A stretch of 64,000 nt of DNA from assembly GCA_964419935.1 (NCBI GenBank), contig CAYQQJ010000011.1, positions 1-64,000 of the forward strand, read 5' to 3'. The position numbers and the translations under genes were made by a program. This document shows, in pieces, positions 56,675 through 64,000 of this stretch. Within the stretch, counting starts at the first letter, position 1; every line of letters starts with the position of its first letter. This DNA comes from CAYQQJ01 sp964419935. GTDB lineage: Bacteria > Pseudomonadota > Gammaproteobacteria > Pseudomonadales > Cellvibrionaceae. Under the pieces are notes generated by a model. It ran no database searches, was not told where the DNA came from, and saw only the letters and a program-made list of their open reading frames with translations.

Positions 56675-57226
56675 CTAACGATAAAGCGCTACCGGAAAAA
56701 CTTCCGTGATCTGGATGAACGGATCGCCGCCCATCACGATTCGATAGGTGCGCCAGACCGCCGGCTCTCCATCCAACTCGCGATAGCCGTAGTCAACGAT
56801 TTCCCGATAGGTTTCAAGATTGCACTCGCGCAGTATTTCGCCCACGCCTACTACACCCGCTTCCAGGTCCGCGCGTACATCGTCGGGCAAAAGGCCGGAG
56901 CGTATCAGGGAATCCGCCAGCACATAACGGCGGCGGCTCTGGCTGCCGATGAGTTCAACTTGCCGTTGCAGCACGGTCTCGCCCGCTGCACAGGCAATTA
57001 TCGGCGCGGCTTCAGTGAGTTGGGTGTAACCCTGGCCGAGATTGCGCACATTGACGGGCTCCCAGAACCAGGATTCGAGGCTCTTGGTTACCGTGCCGTC
57101 TGTGGTCAGCAGCACGCGCAACAGGTTCGGGAGGCGGGAAAAATCGATAAGGTCACCGGCGCAGTTGGTGAGTTGTCCACTGGGCAGGTAACCGGTTGCT
57201 GTGAAGTGTCTGATCATGGGCGGCAT
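56675..57226 (-). CDS. chorismate-lyase-like protein (DUF98 family)
   Basis: 183 residues. The pattern LLTTDGTVTKSLESWFWEPV near residue 40 and RRRYVLADSLIRSGLLPDDV... matches the DUF98 (PF01947)/chorismate pyruvate-lyase superfamily, which includes UbiC relatives and Rv2949c. It may therefore cleave chorismate to 4-hydroxybenzoate, but specificity is not established. The start is uncertain: ATGs at 57226 and 57217 lack strong Shine-Dalgarno sites. Confidence 0.65.
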   Translation of the reverse strand: MPPMIRHFTATGYLPSGQLTNCAGDLIDFSRLPNLLRVLLTTDGTVTKSLESWFWEPVNVRNLGQGYTQLTEAAPIIACAAGETVLQRQVELIGSQSRRRYVLADSLIRSGLLPDDVRADLEAGVVGVGEILRECNLETYREIVDYGYRELDGEPAVWRTYRIVMGGDPFIQITEVFPVALYR

Positions 57227-57436
57227 TATTAAGCGCCAGGCTTCAGGCCGCAAGCCTCAAGCCATAAAAACCTCCAGATGAGCCGTCAGCCGAAGCGATA
57301 TAGTCTCCCGTTCAGTTATATCCGTTTTCAAGCATGCCGCTCGCTGGCGGCGGATGGCGCTTTAGGCTTATTCACCCTACGATTTCCCACTTGCAGCTTG
57401 TGGCTTGCCGCTTATGGCTTCTCCCCTTTTTCACGT

Positions 57437-57442
57437 TATAAT
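57437..57442 (+). promoter_or_regulatory. -10 element before the aminotransferase
   Basis: TATAAT in CACGTTATAATGCCG, about 45 bp before the start codon. No convincing -35 box at standard spacing. Confidence 0.4.
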
Positions 57443-57483
57443 GCCGCGGGCCAAACCATCCAACCTTTTTGAGGACCGATATT

Positions 57484-58773
57484 TTGCAACTCGACCACGC
57501 CAGCCAGGAACAACTGAAGCAATGGGAACAGACGCTAAGCGCCGACTATGAGGCTATTAAGGCACAGAAACTGAATCTGGACCTGACCCGGGGTAAGCCC
57601 TCCGCAGAACAACTGTCCCTGTCCGACGGGCTCGACGGCATTCTCGACGGCAACCCTGACCGTAAGTACATTGCTGACGCGGGTGTGGACACTCGCAACT
57701 ATGGTGGCCTGGACGGTTTGTCCGAAGCCCGGGCTCTGGGCGCGGAAATCCTCGGCGTACCCGCTGCAAACGTGCTGGCCGGCGGCAACAGCAGCCTGAC
57801 GCTGATGCACCAGGCAGTCATGACCGGTTACTTCTTTGGCTTTGGCGGCGAAGCTACCGCCTGGCAAAACGAAGGCAAGGTGAAATTTTTGTGCCCCGTG
57901 CCGGGTTATGACCGCCACTTCTCCATTTGCGAGCAAATGGGTATCGAGATGGTCAATGTGCCCATGCTCTCGACCGGGCCGGATATGGATGTGGTGGAAC
58001 GCCTGGTGAGCGAAGATGCCTCCATCAAAGGCATCTGGTGTGTACCCAAGTACTCCAACCCCACCGGTGTGGTTTACAGCGATGCCACTGTGGAGCGCAT
58101 CGCTAAACTTGGCAAAATTGCCGGCGCCAACTTCCGCGTATTCTGGGACAATGCCTACGCCATTCACAACCTGGTAGACAACCCGCCGCAACTGGCCAAC
58201 ATTTTTGAGCTCTGCCAGAAGTTGGGCACGGAAGAGTCCGTTCTGCAGTTTGCGTCCACATCCAAAATCACTCACGCGGGTTCCGGCGTGGCCTTCATGG
58301 GTGCGAGCAGCGCCAACCTGAAAGGGTTCATGGCCGTGCTGGGCATTCTGACCATTGGCCCGGACAAGGTGAACCAGTTGCGACACTGCAAATTTTTTGC
58401 CGGTGAAAACGCACTGGCGAATCACATGAAGAAACATGCCGCCATTATCAAGCCGCGCTTTGCCTCGGTATTGAAGCACCTGGATTCCGCGTTCGGTGAC
58501 AATGACCTGGGGCGCTGGGAATCCGCCGAAGGCGGTTATTTCATTTCATTCGATACCCGCGACGGCCTTGCCAAAGAAGTGGTTCGACTGGCAGGCGATG
58601 CCGGCGTGAAATTGACCCCGGCCGGCGCCACCTTCCCCTATGGCAAGGACCCGCAGGACAGCAACATCCGCATTGCGCCGACCGTACCCACCGAGGCGCA
58701 GGTAAACGAAGCCATGAAAGTGTTTGTGCTGTGCGTCAAGTTGGCATCGGTACGACAAAAGCTGGCCGCATGA
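57484..58773 (+). CDS. aminotransferase class I (Aminotran_MocR/aspartate-type)
   Basis: 429-residue PLP-dependent fold-type I aminotransferase. Opens with LDLTRGKPSAEQLSLS, typical of the PF12897 group; cofactor motifs include NPTG, DNAYAIH and the PLP lysine in STSKITHAGSG. Start is a TTG at 57484, eight bases after GAGGA; the TTG at 57469 would overlap that site. Likely an aspartate-type aminotransferase, the exact substrate pair not being readable. Confidence 0.88.
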   Translation: MQLDHASQEQLKQWEQTLSADYEAIKAQKLNLDLTRGKPSAEQLSLSDGLDGILDGNPDRKYIADAGVDTRNYGGLDGLSEARALGAEILGVPAANVLAGGNSSLTLMHQAVMTGYFFGFGGEATAWQNEGKVKFLCPVPGYDRHFSICEQMGIEMVNVPMLSTGPDMDVVERLVSEDASIKGIWCVPKYSNPTGVVYSDATVERIAKLGKIAGANFRVFWDNAYAIHNLVDNPPQLANIFELCQKLGTEESVLQFASTSKITHAGSGVAFMGASSANLKGFMAVLGILTIGPDKVNQLRHCKFFAGENALANHMKKHAAIIKPRFASVLKHLDSAFGDNDLGRWESAEGGYFISFDTRDGLAKEVVRLAGDAGVKLTPAGATFPYGKDPQDSNIRIAPTVPTEAQVNEAMKVFVLCVKLASVRQKLAA

Positions 58774-58800
58774 TTGTTTGACGCTGCATGACATCCAGCC

Positions 58801-58831
58801 AAAAAAAAGCCTGCGCAATGCAGGCTTTTTT
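58801..58831. terminator. bidirectional intrinsic terminator
   Basis: AGCCTGC-GCAAT-GCAGGCT flanked by a run of A on the left and T on the right; serves the aminotransferase (plus) and the convergent secreted-protein gene (minus). Confidence 0.9.
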
Positions 58832-58872
58832 GTTTGAGGCGAGCACAATCATGTGCGACAAACGGCGAAAAA

Positions 58873-59322
58873 TTATTCCGGCAGTTTTACCACACGTCCC
58901 TCCAGAGCAACGCCAGCCATGATATTCCCGGCCCCGCATTTGAAGGTTGTTGTACTTTCTGTGAGGTTGTTGTCGTAGTTGGATTTGATATCCACAACCG
59001 CATTGCCACCTTCACGTATAGCCCGCTCATCCAGCGCGATCATGGCGGAGAGAAAAGCCCAGTGGCAGGCTTCAGTATCTGACTTGCCGAATGCATTGGT
59101 CTTTTTGCTCGTACTGAACGTGCCGAAAGATTTAGCCGGCTTGGCGTAGGATTCTTTACCAAAAAAGAATTTCACATCGCCGGACAACTTCTCCTTCGCG
59201 GCTTCAACGTTCAGCGCCTCTTCAATGACGAAGTCCTGCACATCTTCGCGTGCCTGGGCGGCAATCGCAGCAGTACTCATTAATACGACCGAGAGAATTT
59301 TGACAATCAGGTTTTTATTCAT
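58873..59322 (-). CDS. small secreted protein of unknown function
   Basis: 149 residues with a signal peptide (MNKNLIVKILSVVLMSTAAIAAQA). The body has FFFGKESYAKPAKSFGTFSTSKKTNAFGKSDTEACHWAFLSAMIALDERA and GGNAVVDIKS, a pattern shared with proteins often mislabelled 'excinuclease ATPase subunit'. Two Cys (in EACHWAF and FKCGAG) could form a disulphide. Start set by CAGGAG upstream. No ATPase motif is present. Function unknown. Confidence 0.75.
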   Translation of the reverse strand: MNKNLIVKILSVVLMSTAAIAAQAREDVQDFVIEEALNVEAAKEKLSGDVKFFFGKESYAKPAKSFGTFSTSKKTNAFGKSDTEACHWAFLSAMIALDERAIREGGNAVVDIKSNYDNNLTESTTTFKCGAGNIMAGVALEGRVVKLPE

Positions 59323-59431
59323 AATTTTGCTCCTGCAATGTATATGACGTTCGTAGCGAATGACTTTCATTGGAAATGACTCGCCGACGGATTATAACGC
59401 GCTTCACGCCGGGATTGCGATTCGCCAGGGA

Positions 59432-60223
59432 TCAGTTCAGTGACAAAAAACGCGACGCCAAGCGTGCCACCAGGTCGGGCTTTTCTGCGTGTAGCCAATG
59501 GCCCGTGTCTGGAACGATTTTGACGGTGGCGTTGGGGAAACGCGCGACAATCTGGTCGCGATATTCGGGCAGGATGTAATCCGAGTTGCCGCCTTTGATG
59601 AACAAGACGCCACCCTCAAATACTGCATCATCGCGGTTGGCGGCAATCATGTTGGGATAATCCCGGTGGATTACTGGAAGATTGATGCGCCAGGCGAAGC
59701 CACCGTCCGTCTGCTTGACCAAATTTTTCAGCAGAAAACTGCGGACCGCCACCTCGGGCACCTTGGCCTGCAATTGCTCATCGGCGTCGCGACGGGAGGT
59801 GACCTGCTCCGGCTTCAGCGCGAGCAGGCCATCTAATACATCATTGTGGTGCGGCGAATAGGCCACCGGCGCAATATCCAGTACCACCAGCTGCCTTATC
59901 CGCTCCGGGTGCGTCAGCGCCAACTCCATGGCCACTTTTCCACCCAGGGAATGACCAATGATGGAGACGGTTTGCAGGTTTCGTTCATTCAACCAGGACA
60001 GAACGCACTCCGCCAGGCCCGGGAGGTTGATCTGCTCCGTATGCAACGAACGCCCATGATTGGGTAAATCCAGAGAATAGACGGTAAAACTTTCAGCCAG
60101 TTGACGGGCAATGCCGCCCAGGTTCTCCAGGGAGCCGAACAGGCCGTGGATCAGGACCAGGGGCTCTCCCTGACCCGCGACCTTCCAATTGAGCTCGTCG
60201 GACTCAGCCATGGACTCAGCCAT
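59432..60223 (-). CDS. ybfF: alpha/beta-hydrolase esterase (YbfF-like)
   Basis: 263-residue hydrolase: oxyanion HGLFGS, DLPNHGRS, nucleophile Ser in GHSLGGK, acid in ...VLDIAPVAYSPHH region and His in DTGHWLHAE. Very like YbfF acyl-esterases. The start is ambiguous: a 12-bp tandem duplication (ATGGCTGAGTCC twice) gives two in-frame ATGs at 60223 and 60211, and the upstream one overlaps the DUF1820 stop by 8 bp. Confidence 0.88.
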   Translation of the reverse strand: MAESMAESDELNWKVAGQGEPLVLIHGLFGSLENLGGIARQLAESFTVYSLDLPNHGRSLHTEQINLPGLAECVLSWLNERNLQTVSIIGHSLGGKVAMELALTHPERIRQLVVLDIAPVAYSPHHNDVLDGLLALKPEQVTSRRDADEQLQAKVPEVAVRSFLLKNLVKQTDGGFAWRINLPVIHRDYPNMIAANRDDAVFEGGVLFIKGGNSDYILPEYRDQIVARFPNATVKIVPDTGHWLHAEKPDLVARLASRFLSLN

Positions 60224-60554
60224 CGGAAGGCGTGGTGGGATTGACCGTAGCAAACGGGAAACGCGCTACCTTGTCGCCGGGGCGAATCTCGGTCACCTTG
60301 CCGGCACCTTCTTTCTCCACCTCATCGATTCGAATGATCGCCTGCATAGGGATGTATGAACGCTTGACGGATTGAAACTCGCCTTTCAGTTTTTCCTCGC
60401 CTGGGTCGACCAGCAACTGGGAGCGCTCGCCGAACACGAATTCTTCCACCTCAATAAAGCCATACATCTCGCTCTGGTAGATGGCTTTGGCGTATACCTC
60501 GTACACCTGACTCTGGTTGTAGAAGATCACTTTGTAGATTGGACTGCTTGCCAT
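60216..60554 (-). CDS. DUF1820 family protein
   Basis: 112-residue protein beginning ASSPIYKVIFYNQSQVYEVYAKAIYQSEMYGFIEVEEF, the DUF1820 signature. Small, likely cytoplasmic, common in gammaproteobacteria; role unknown. Overlaps the esterase gene by 8 bp, so they are probably one transcript. Confidence 0.85.
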   Translation of the reverse strand: MASSPIYKVIFYNQSQVYEVYAKAIYQSEMYGFIEVEEFVFGERSQLLVDPGEEKLKGEFQSVKRSYIPMQAIIRIDEVEKEGAGKVTEIRPGDKVARFPFATVNPTTPSDG

Positions 60555-60894
60555 AACTTTCTGTTACTCAATTAACGGTTTTGCGCAATGGGGAATGCCT
60601 GCGGCGGTGCCCACAGCGAGGAGAGGAATCGCGTCCATCGTGGGGATCAACGGCCCACGGAAGGGAGCCTGACCCACAGCGCGTGGAGACTACCACATAT
60701 GGGGGGTTTACGGCAGAAAGCAAGGGGATGTTCCGCGCGTCGTTCCCCTGGATTCCGCTTCGCTTCATCCCGGCTACATGATCCGTCACTCCGGGCATAA
60801 GCGCGGCAATCTATCTATGGGCAAGGCTCTCCTTGGCCAGTATAATACGTGCTCGTTTTTTGAACACTCTTTCGAGCAAGATTCCAGGTTGAAT
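60555..60894. other. intergenic: repeat family 2 remnant and miaB promoter
   Basis: 340 bp between divergent genes. CTGGATTCCGC...CATCCCGGCTAC at 60748-60777 is a single arm of repeat family 2; TATAAT at 60841-60846 is a good -10 for miaB. The rest holds no supported gene; open frames in it have no family signature. Confidence 0.6.
60841..60846 (+). promoter_or_regulatory. -10 element of miaB
   Basis: TATAAT about 50 bp before the miaB ATG. It argues against the longer frame starting at 60778, which would begin upstream of the promoter. Confidence 0.5.
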
Positions 60895-62283
60895 ATGATG
60901 ACAGACGAGCAATTGGCAGAACCCCGCGTCGACCGCCCCGTAGGCAAGAAGCTGTTTATCCAGACCCACGGCTGCCAGATGAACGAGTACGACTCGGCCC
61001 GCATGCGGGATCTGCTGGGCGCGTCCCACGATATGGAAGCGACGGATAACGCAGAGGAAGCCGACGTTCTGTTGATCAACACCTGCTCAATTCGCGAAAA
61101 AGCCCAGGAAAAGCTGTTTCACCAGCTCGGCCGTTGGAAACAGCTGAAAGAGAAGAACCCGGATCTGGTGATTGGCGTCGGCGGCTGCGTGGCCAGCCAG
61201 GAAGGTGAAGCCATTGCCAAACGCGCGCCTTATGTGGACCTGATCTTTGGGCCGCAGACCCTGCACCGCCTGCCGGAGATGATGAAGACACCCAAGAGCG
61301 ACGGCGCTGTGGTGGTCGATATCTCCTTCCCTGAAATCGAGAAGTTCGACAACCTCCCCCAGCCCGATGCCGAGGGTCCCACGGCATTTGTGTCCGTTAT
61401 GGAAGGCTGTTCCAAGTACTGCACCTTCTGTGTGGTGCCCTACACACGCGGCGAAGAAGTCAGCCGCCCGCTGGCGGATGTGCTGGATGAAGTGGCGCAT
61501 CTGGCGGCGCAGGGCGTGCGCGAGGTGAACCTGCTGGGGCAGAACGTCAACGCCTATCGCGGTGACAGCCCCAACGGCATGGTGGACCTCGCTGAGCTGA
61601 TTACTCTGGTTGCGGCGATTGATGGCATCGACCGTATCCGTTTCACCACCTCTCACCCGGTGGAGTTCACCGACCGCTTGATCGACGTTTACGCCGAGGT
61701 GCCGGAACTGGTCAGTCACCTGCACCTGCCGGTACAAAGCGGCTCGGACCGCATTCTCATGGCGATGAAGCGCGGCCATACTGCGCTCGAATACAAGTCC
61801 AAACTGCGCCGTTTGCGCGCCATTCGCCCGGACATCAGTTTTTCCTCGGACTTTATCATCGGCTTTCCCGGTGAAACAGACGCGGATTTCGCCGCCACCA
61901 TGAAGCTGATCGAGGATATTGGCTTCGACACCTCCTTCAGTTTTATTTACAGCCCGCGCCCCGGCACTCCCGCGGCGGATATGGCCGATGACACGCCGGA
62001 ATCAATAAAAAAGGAGCGCCTGTCGATTTTGCAGAGCCGCATCATCCAGCAGGCCCAGTCCATCAGCCGGCGCATGGTCGGTAACACCGAGCGGGTGCTG
62101 GTTACGGGCTACGCAAAAAAGGACCCGGGCCAGCTGTGCGGACGCACCGCCAACAACCGCGTGGTGAACTTCCGCAGCGACCAGACCGCGCTGATTGGCA
62201 AGTTCGCCGACATTCTGATTGAAGAAGCCCTGCCCAACTCCCTGCGCGGCATCCTGCTCGGATCCGAGCTGGATGAAACTTGA
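60895..62283 (+). CDS. miaB: tRNA-2-methylthio-N6-dimethylallyladenosine synthase
   Basis: Radical-SAM methylthiotransferase acting on A37 of tRNAs. 462 residues from ATG 60895 (or 60898). N-terminal UPF0004 domain with KLFIQTHGCQMNEYDS and three Cys for an auxiliary cluster (C in HGCQ, NTCSIRE, GGCVASQ), radical-SAM motif CSKYCTFCVVPYTRG, TIM-barrel, C-terminal TRAM. Normal length. Starts the conserved miaB-phoH-ybeY-corC order. Confidence 0.96.
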   Translation: MMTDEQLAEPRVDRPVGKKLFIQTHGCQMNEYDSARMRDLLGASHDMEATDNAEEADVLLINTCSIREKAQEKLFHQLGRWKQLKEKNPDLVIGVGGCVASQEGEAIAKRAPYVDLIFGPQTLHRLPEMMKTPKSDGAVVVDISFPEIEKFDNLPQPDAEGPTAFVSVMEGCSKYCTFCVVPYTRGEEVSRPLADVLDEVAHLAAQGVREVNLLGQNVNAYRGDSPNGMVDLAELITLVAAIDGIDRIRFTTSHPVEFTDRLIDVYAEVPELVSHLHLPVQSGSDRILMAMKRGHTALEYKSKLRRLRAIRPDISFSSDFIIGFPGETDADFAATMKLIEDIGFDTSFSFIYSPRPGTPAADMADDTPESIKKERLSILQSRIIQQAQSISRRMVGNTERVLVTGYAKKDPGQLCGRTANNRVVNFRSDQTALIGKFADILIEEALPNSLRGILLGSELDET

Positions 62284-62299
62284 TCATACGCATCCTGAA

Positions 62300-62323
62300 C
62301 AGGGGCTTTCCCGCCCCTTTTTT
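62300..62323 (+). terminator. intrinsic terminator after miaB
   Basis: AGGGGC-TTTCCC-GCCCCT followed by TTTTT; 17 bp after the miaB stop. Confidence 0.85.
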
Positions 62324-62370
62324 ATCGGTTAAGCTTCCACTAACTTCACAACAGGAGGGTAAAAACCCAC

Positions 62371-63390
62371 TTGAATAGCCTACCCGAACCCGCAGCTCGC
62401 CAACTTGTTCTTGAACCCAATGACGCCCGTCGCCTGGCAACCCTGTGCGGTCAGTTCGGCAGCCACATCAAACAGATTGAGAAACGTCTCGATATTACCA
62501 TCCACAATCGCGGCAATAACTTCGTGATCGACGGTCCTGCAGAGCGGGCGGACGTCGCTGACAAGGTTATCCAGCAGCTCTACGCGGAAGCGGCGGATGC
62601 CGAGCAACTATCGCCGGAAGATGTCCACCTGGCGCTGCAGGAATGCGGCGCCGAAGCCGTAATCAGCAGCGATGCCACCAGTAGCGGCAACCCGCAACTG
62701 CAGACGCCTGGGCTTATCCGCACCAAGAAAAACACCATCAAACCCCGAGGTGGCAACCAGCAAAAATACGTCAATGCGATCCGCACCCATGACATCAACT
62801 TTGGCATAGGTCCCGCGGGCACCGGCAAAACCTATCTGGCAGTGGCCTGTGCGGTGGAAGCCCTGATCAAGGATGAAGTCGAACGCATACTGCTGGTGCG
62901 GCCGGCAGTGGAAGCCGGTGAAAAGCTCGGCTTTCTGCCCGGCGATCTGGCGCAAAAGGTGGACCCTTACCTGCGCCCACTCTACGATGCCCTCTACGAG
63001 ATGCTGGGCTTCGAAACCGTGGGCAAACTGATCGAGCGTAGCGTCATTGAGGTCGCGCCCCTGGCTTATATGCGCGGGCGCACACTCAACAATGCTTTTG
63101 TGATTCTGGATGAAAGCCAGAACACCACTCGCGAACAGATGAAAATGTTCCTGACCCGTCTGGGCTTTGGTTCAACCGCTGTCATAACTGGCGACCCGTC
63201 CCAGGTGGACCTGCCCCGGGGCCACGCCTCCGGCTTGCGCCATGCACTGGAAGTACTGGAAAAGGTGGACGGCATCAGCTTCACCTACTTCACGCCCAAG
63301 GACGTGGTGCGCCACCCCCTTGTGCAGCGTATCGTTGAAGCCTACGAAATTTATGAAGAAAATAATCAACAGCACAACCACCGGGACTAG
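62371..63390 (+). CDS. ybeZ: PhoH-like ATPase (YbeZ)
   Basis: 339 residues. N-terminal KH-like RNA-binding region (about 20-80), then PhoH ATPase with Walker A GPAGTGKTYLA, Walker B FVILDESQN, and TGDPSQVDLPRG. Partners with YbeY in RNA metabolism. The start is a TTG at 62371 behind AGGAGG (62353-62358) with a longish 12-base gap. Confidence 0.94.
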   Translation: MNSLPEPAARQLVLEPNDARRLATLCGQFGSHIKQIEKRLDITIHNRGNNFVIDGPAERADVADKVIQQLYAEAADAEQLSPEDVHLALQECGAEAVISSDATSSGNPQLQTPGLIRTKKNTIKPRGGNQQKYVNAIRTHDINFGIGPAGTGKTYLAVACAVEALIKDEVERILLVRPAVEAGEKLGFLPGDLAQKVDPYLRPLYDALYEMLGFETVGKLIERSVIEVAPLAYMRGRTLNNAFVILDESQNTTREQMKMFLTRLGFGSTAVITGDPSQVDLPRGHASGLRHALEVLEKVDGISFTYFTPKDVVRHPLVQRIVEAYEIYEENNQQHNHRD

Positions 63391-63409
63391 TGGTACTGAT
63401 GATGGCGCC

Positions 63410-63865
63410 ATGACACCGATTGTAGATCTACAAATCGCCACCGCCGACGATTGCATTCCATCCGAACAACAGTTCGAGACCTGGGTGCGCGCCGCGCTGC
63501 CTGCAGACAAGCAGAATGCGGAACTTACCATTCGCATTGTGGGCACAGTAGAAAGCCAGACGCTCAATTCCCAGTATCGGCACAAAGACAGCCCGACCAA
63601 TGTGCTGTCCTTCCCCAGCGATTTGCCACCGGAACTGGAGTTACCGCTGCTCGGCGACCTGGTTATTTGCGCACCGGTTGTGGAAAGCGAAGCGCTTCAA
63701 CAGCACAAGACACTGGATGCCCATTGGGCGCATATGGTCGTCCATGGCGTGTTGCACCTGCTTGGTTTTGATCATGTTGAAGATGATCAGGCTGAAGTCA
63801 TGGAGCAGCTGGAAATAGATATTCTGGCTGTTCTGAATTACGCCGACCCCTATGCCATAGGGTAG
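63410..63865 (+). CDS. ybeY: endoribonuclease YbeY
   Basis: 151-residue rRNA-maturation endoribonuclease with metal-binding HGVLHLLGFDH. Body RHKDSPTNVLSFP and LLGDLVICAPVV fit the family. ATG 63410 chosen by family length; an in-frame ATG at 63353 overlapping ybeZ adds 19 residues (KKIINSTTTGTSG...) without similarity. Confidence 0.93.
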   Translation: MTPIVDLQIATADDCIPSEQQFETWVRAALPADKQNAELTIRIVGTVESQTLNSQYRHKDSPTNVLSFPSDLPPELELPLLGDLVICAPVVESEALQQHKTLDAHWAHMVVHGVLHLLGFDHVEDDQAEVMEQLEIDILAVLNYADPYAIG

Positions 63866-63949
63866 CCGACGAAAACTGGAATACCGTCAACGTCAAGAAG
63901 CCTGAATTGCCGGTCGTCCCATGCAAACAAAGTGGAGTTAATAGTCCCC

Positions 63950-64000
63950 ATGTCGGAAGACACGAGTAGTAGCGCGACCAATGGCCTTGGTCGCGGCTCG
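63950..64000 (+). CDS. corC: CorC/YbeX start (partial)
   Basis: Only 17 codons are present before the window ends (MSEDTSSSATNGLGRGS). The Ser-rich N-terminus, position after ybeY and GGAG upstream fit the CorC/YbeX hemolysin-domain protein of the miaB-ybeZ-ybeY-ybeX cluster. Confidence 0.65.
   Translation, partial: MSEDTSSSATNGLGRGS

Noticed and set aside
57254..57430. Repeated GCTTGAGGCTTGCGG-like words around 57240-57270 and 57390-57420
   Set aside because: Similar words in inverted orientation, but too diverged to define an element from a single locus.

Overview
The window looks like part of a chromosome from a polysaccharide-degrading gammaproteobacterium, most like the Cellvibrionaceae/Microbulbiferaceae and relatives. 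The support is gene content: large TIGR01782-type TonB receptors, GH97, GH13 and GH15 enzymes, an MFS maltose-type porter, DUF1820, and a miaB-phoH-ybeY-corC cluster. The genus cannot be fixed from this sequence alone.

Region 1 (1-24.8 kb) is a starch/maltodextrin utilisation locus. It holds a secreted alpha-amylase whose C-terminal CBM20 is cut off by what looks like an insertion-sequence end at the window edge, two TonB-dependent receptors, a lipoprotein pullulanase, a periplasmic GH13 neopullulanase-like enzyme, a GH97 alpha-glucosidase, a cytoplasmic GH13 alpha-glucosidase, a lipoprotein GH15 glucoamylase, an MFS porter and a LacI-type regulator. Seven copies of a palindrome close to TGCATACGTATGCA lie upstream of the amylase, GH97, second receptor and glucoamylase/alpha-glucosidase genes and are the likely operators of that regulator. 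The logic is: cut starch outside, import oligosaccharides by TonB receptors, trim them in the periplasm, import by the MFS porter, finish in the cytoplasm.

Region 2 (25-37.3 kb) has small genes (a YqaE/Pmp3 membrane peptide, a DksA/TraR-like zinc-finger protein) and then a Wsp-like chemosensory operon: cheW, cheR-TPR, cheW, MCP, cheA-REC, cheB and a REC-GAF-GAF-GGDEF-EAL output protein. A well-conserved c-di-GMP-I (GEMM-I) riboswitch aptamer sits just upstream of the first cheW, so a pathway that should make or break c-di-GMP appears to be controlled by c-di-GMP. The CheB receiver domain lacks its phospho-acceptor Asp.

Region 3 (37.3-42.6 kb) is an accessory island: a YefM-YoeB toxin-antitoxin pair between two direct copies of a dispersed repeat, an OmpA C-terminal remnant, a type I-F CRISPR array (27 identical 28-bp repeats, 26 spacers) with no cas genes anywhere in the window and no recognisable leader, WrbA, and a HipBA toxin-antitoxin pair. 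Two spacers come from overlapping protospacers and together expose the CC PAM.

Region 4 (43-56.6 kb) holds a hydrolase, a periplasmic binding protein and then the most unusual cluster: a GAF-HlyD membrane-fusion protein, a PqqD-like/M50-protease/HlyD hybrid, a second HlyD adaptor, a 1521-residue LEPR-XLL/DUF4347/cadherin-like repeat protein with a C-terminal membrane segment, and a membrane diguanylate cyclase translationally overlapping it. This looks like a dedicated processing and export or display module with no ABC ATPase or TolC-type gene in it.

Region 5 (56.6-64 kb) is housekeeping: a DUF98 chorismate-lyase-like gene, a PF12897-type aminotransferase, a small secreted protein, a YbfF-like esterase, DUF1820, MiaB, PhoH-like, YbeY and the start of CorC. 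Two dispersed repeat families run through the intergenic spaces. No tRNA or rRNA genes were seen.
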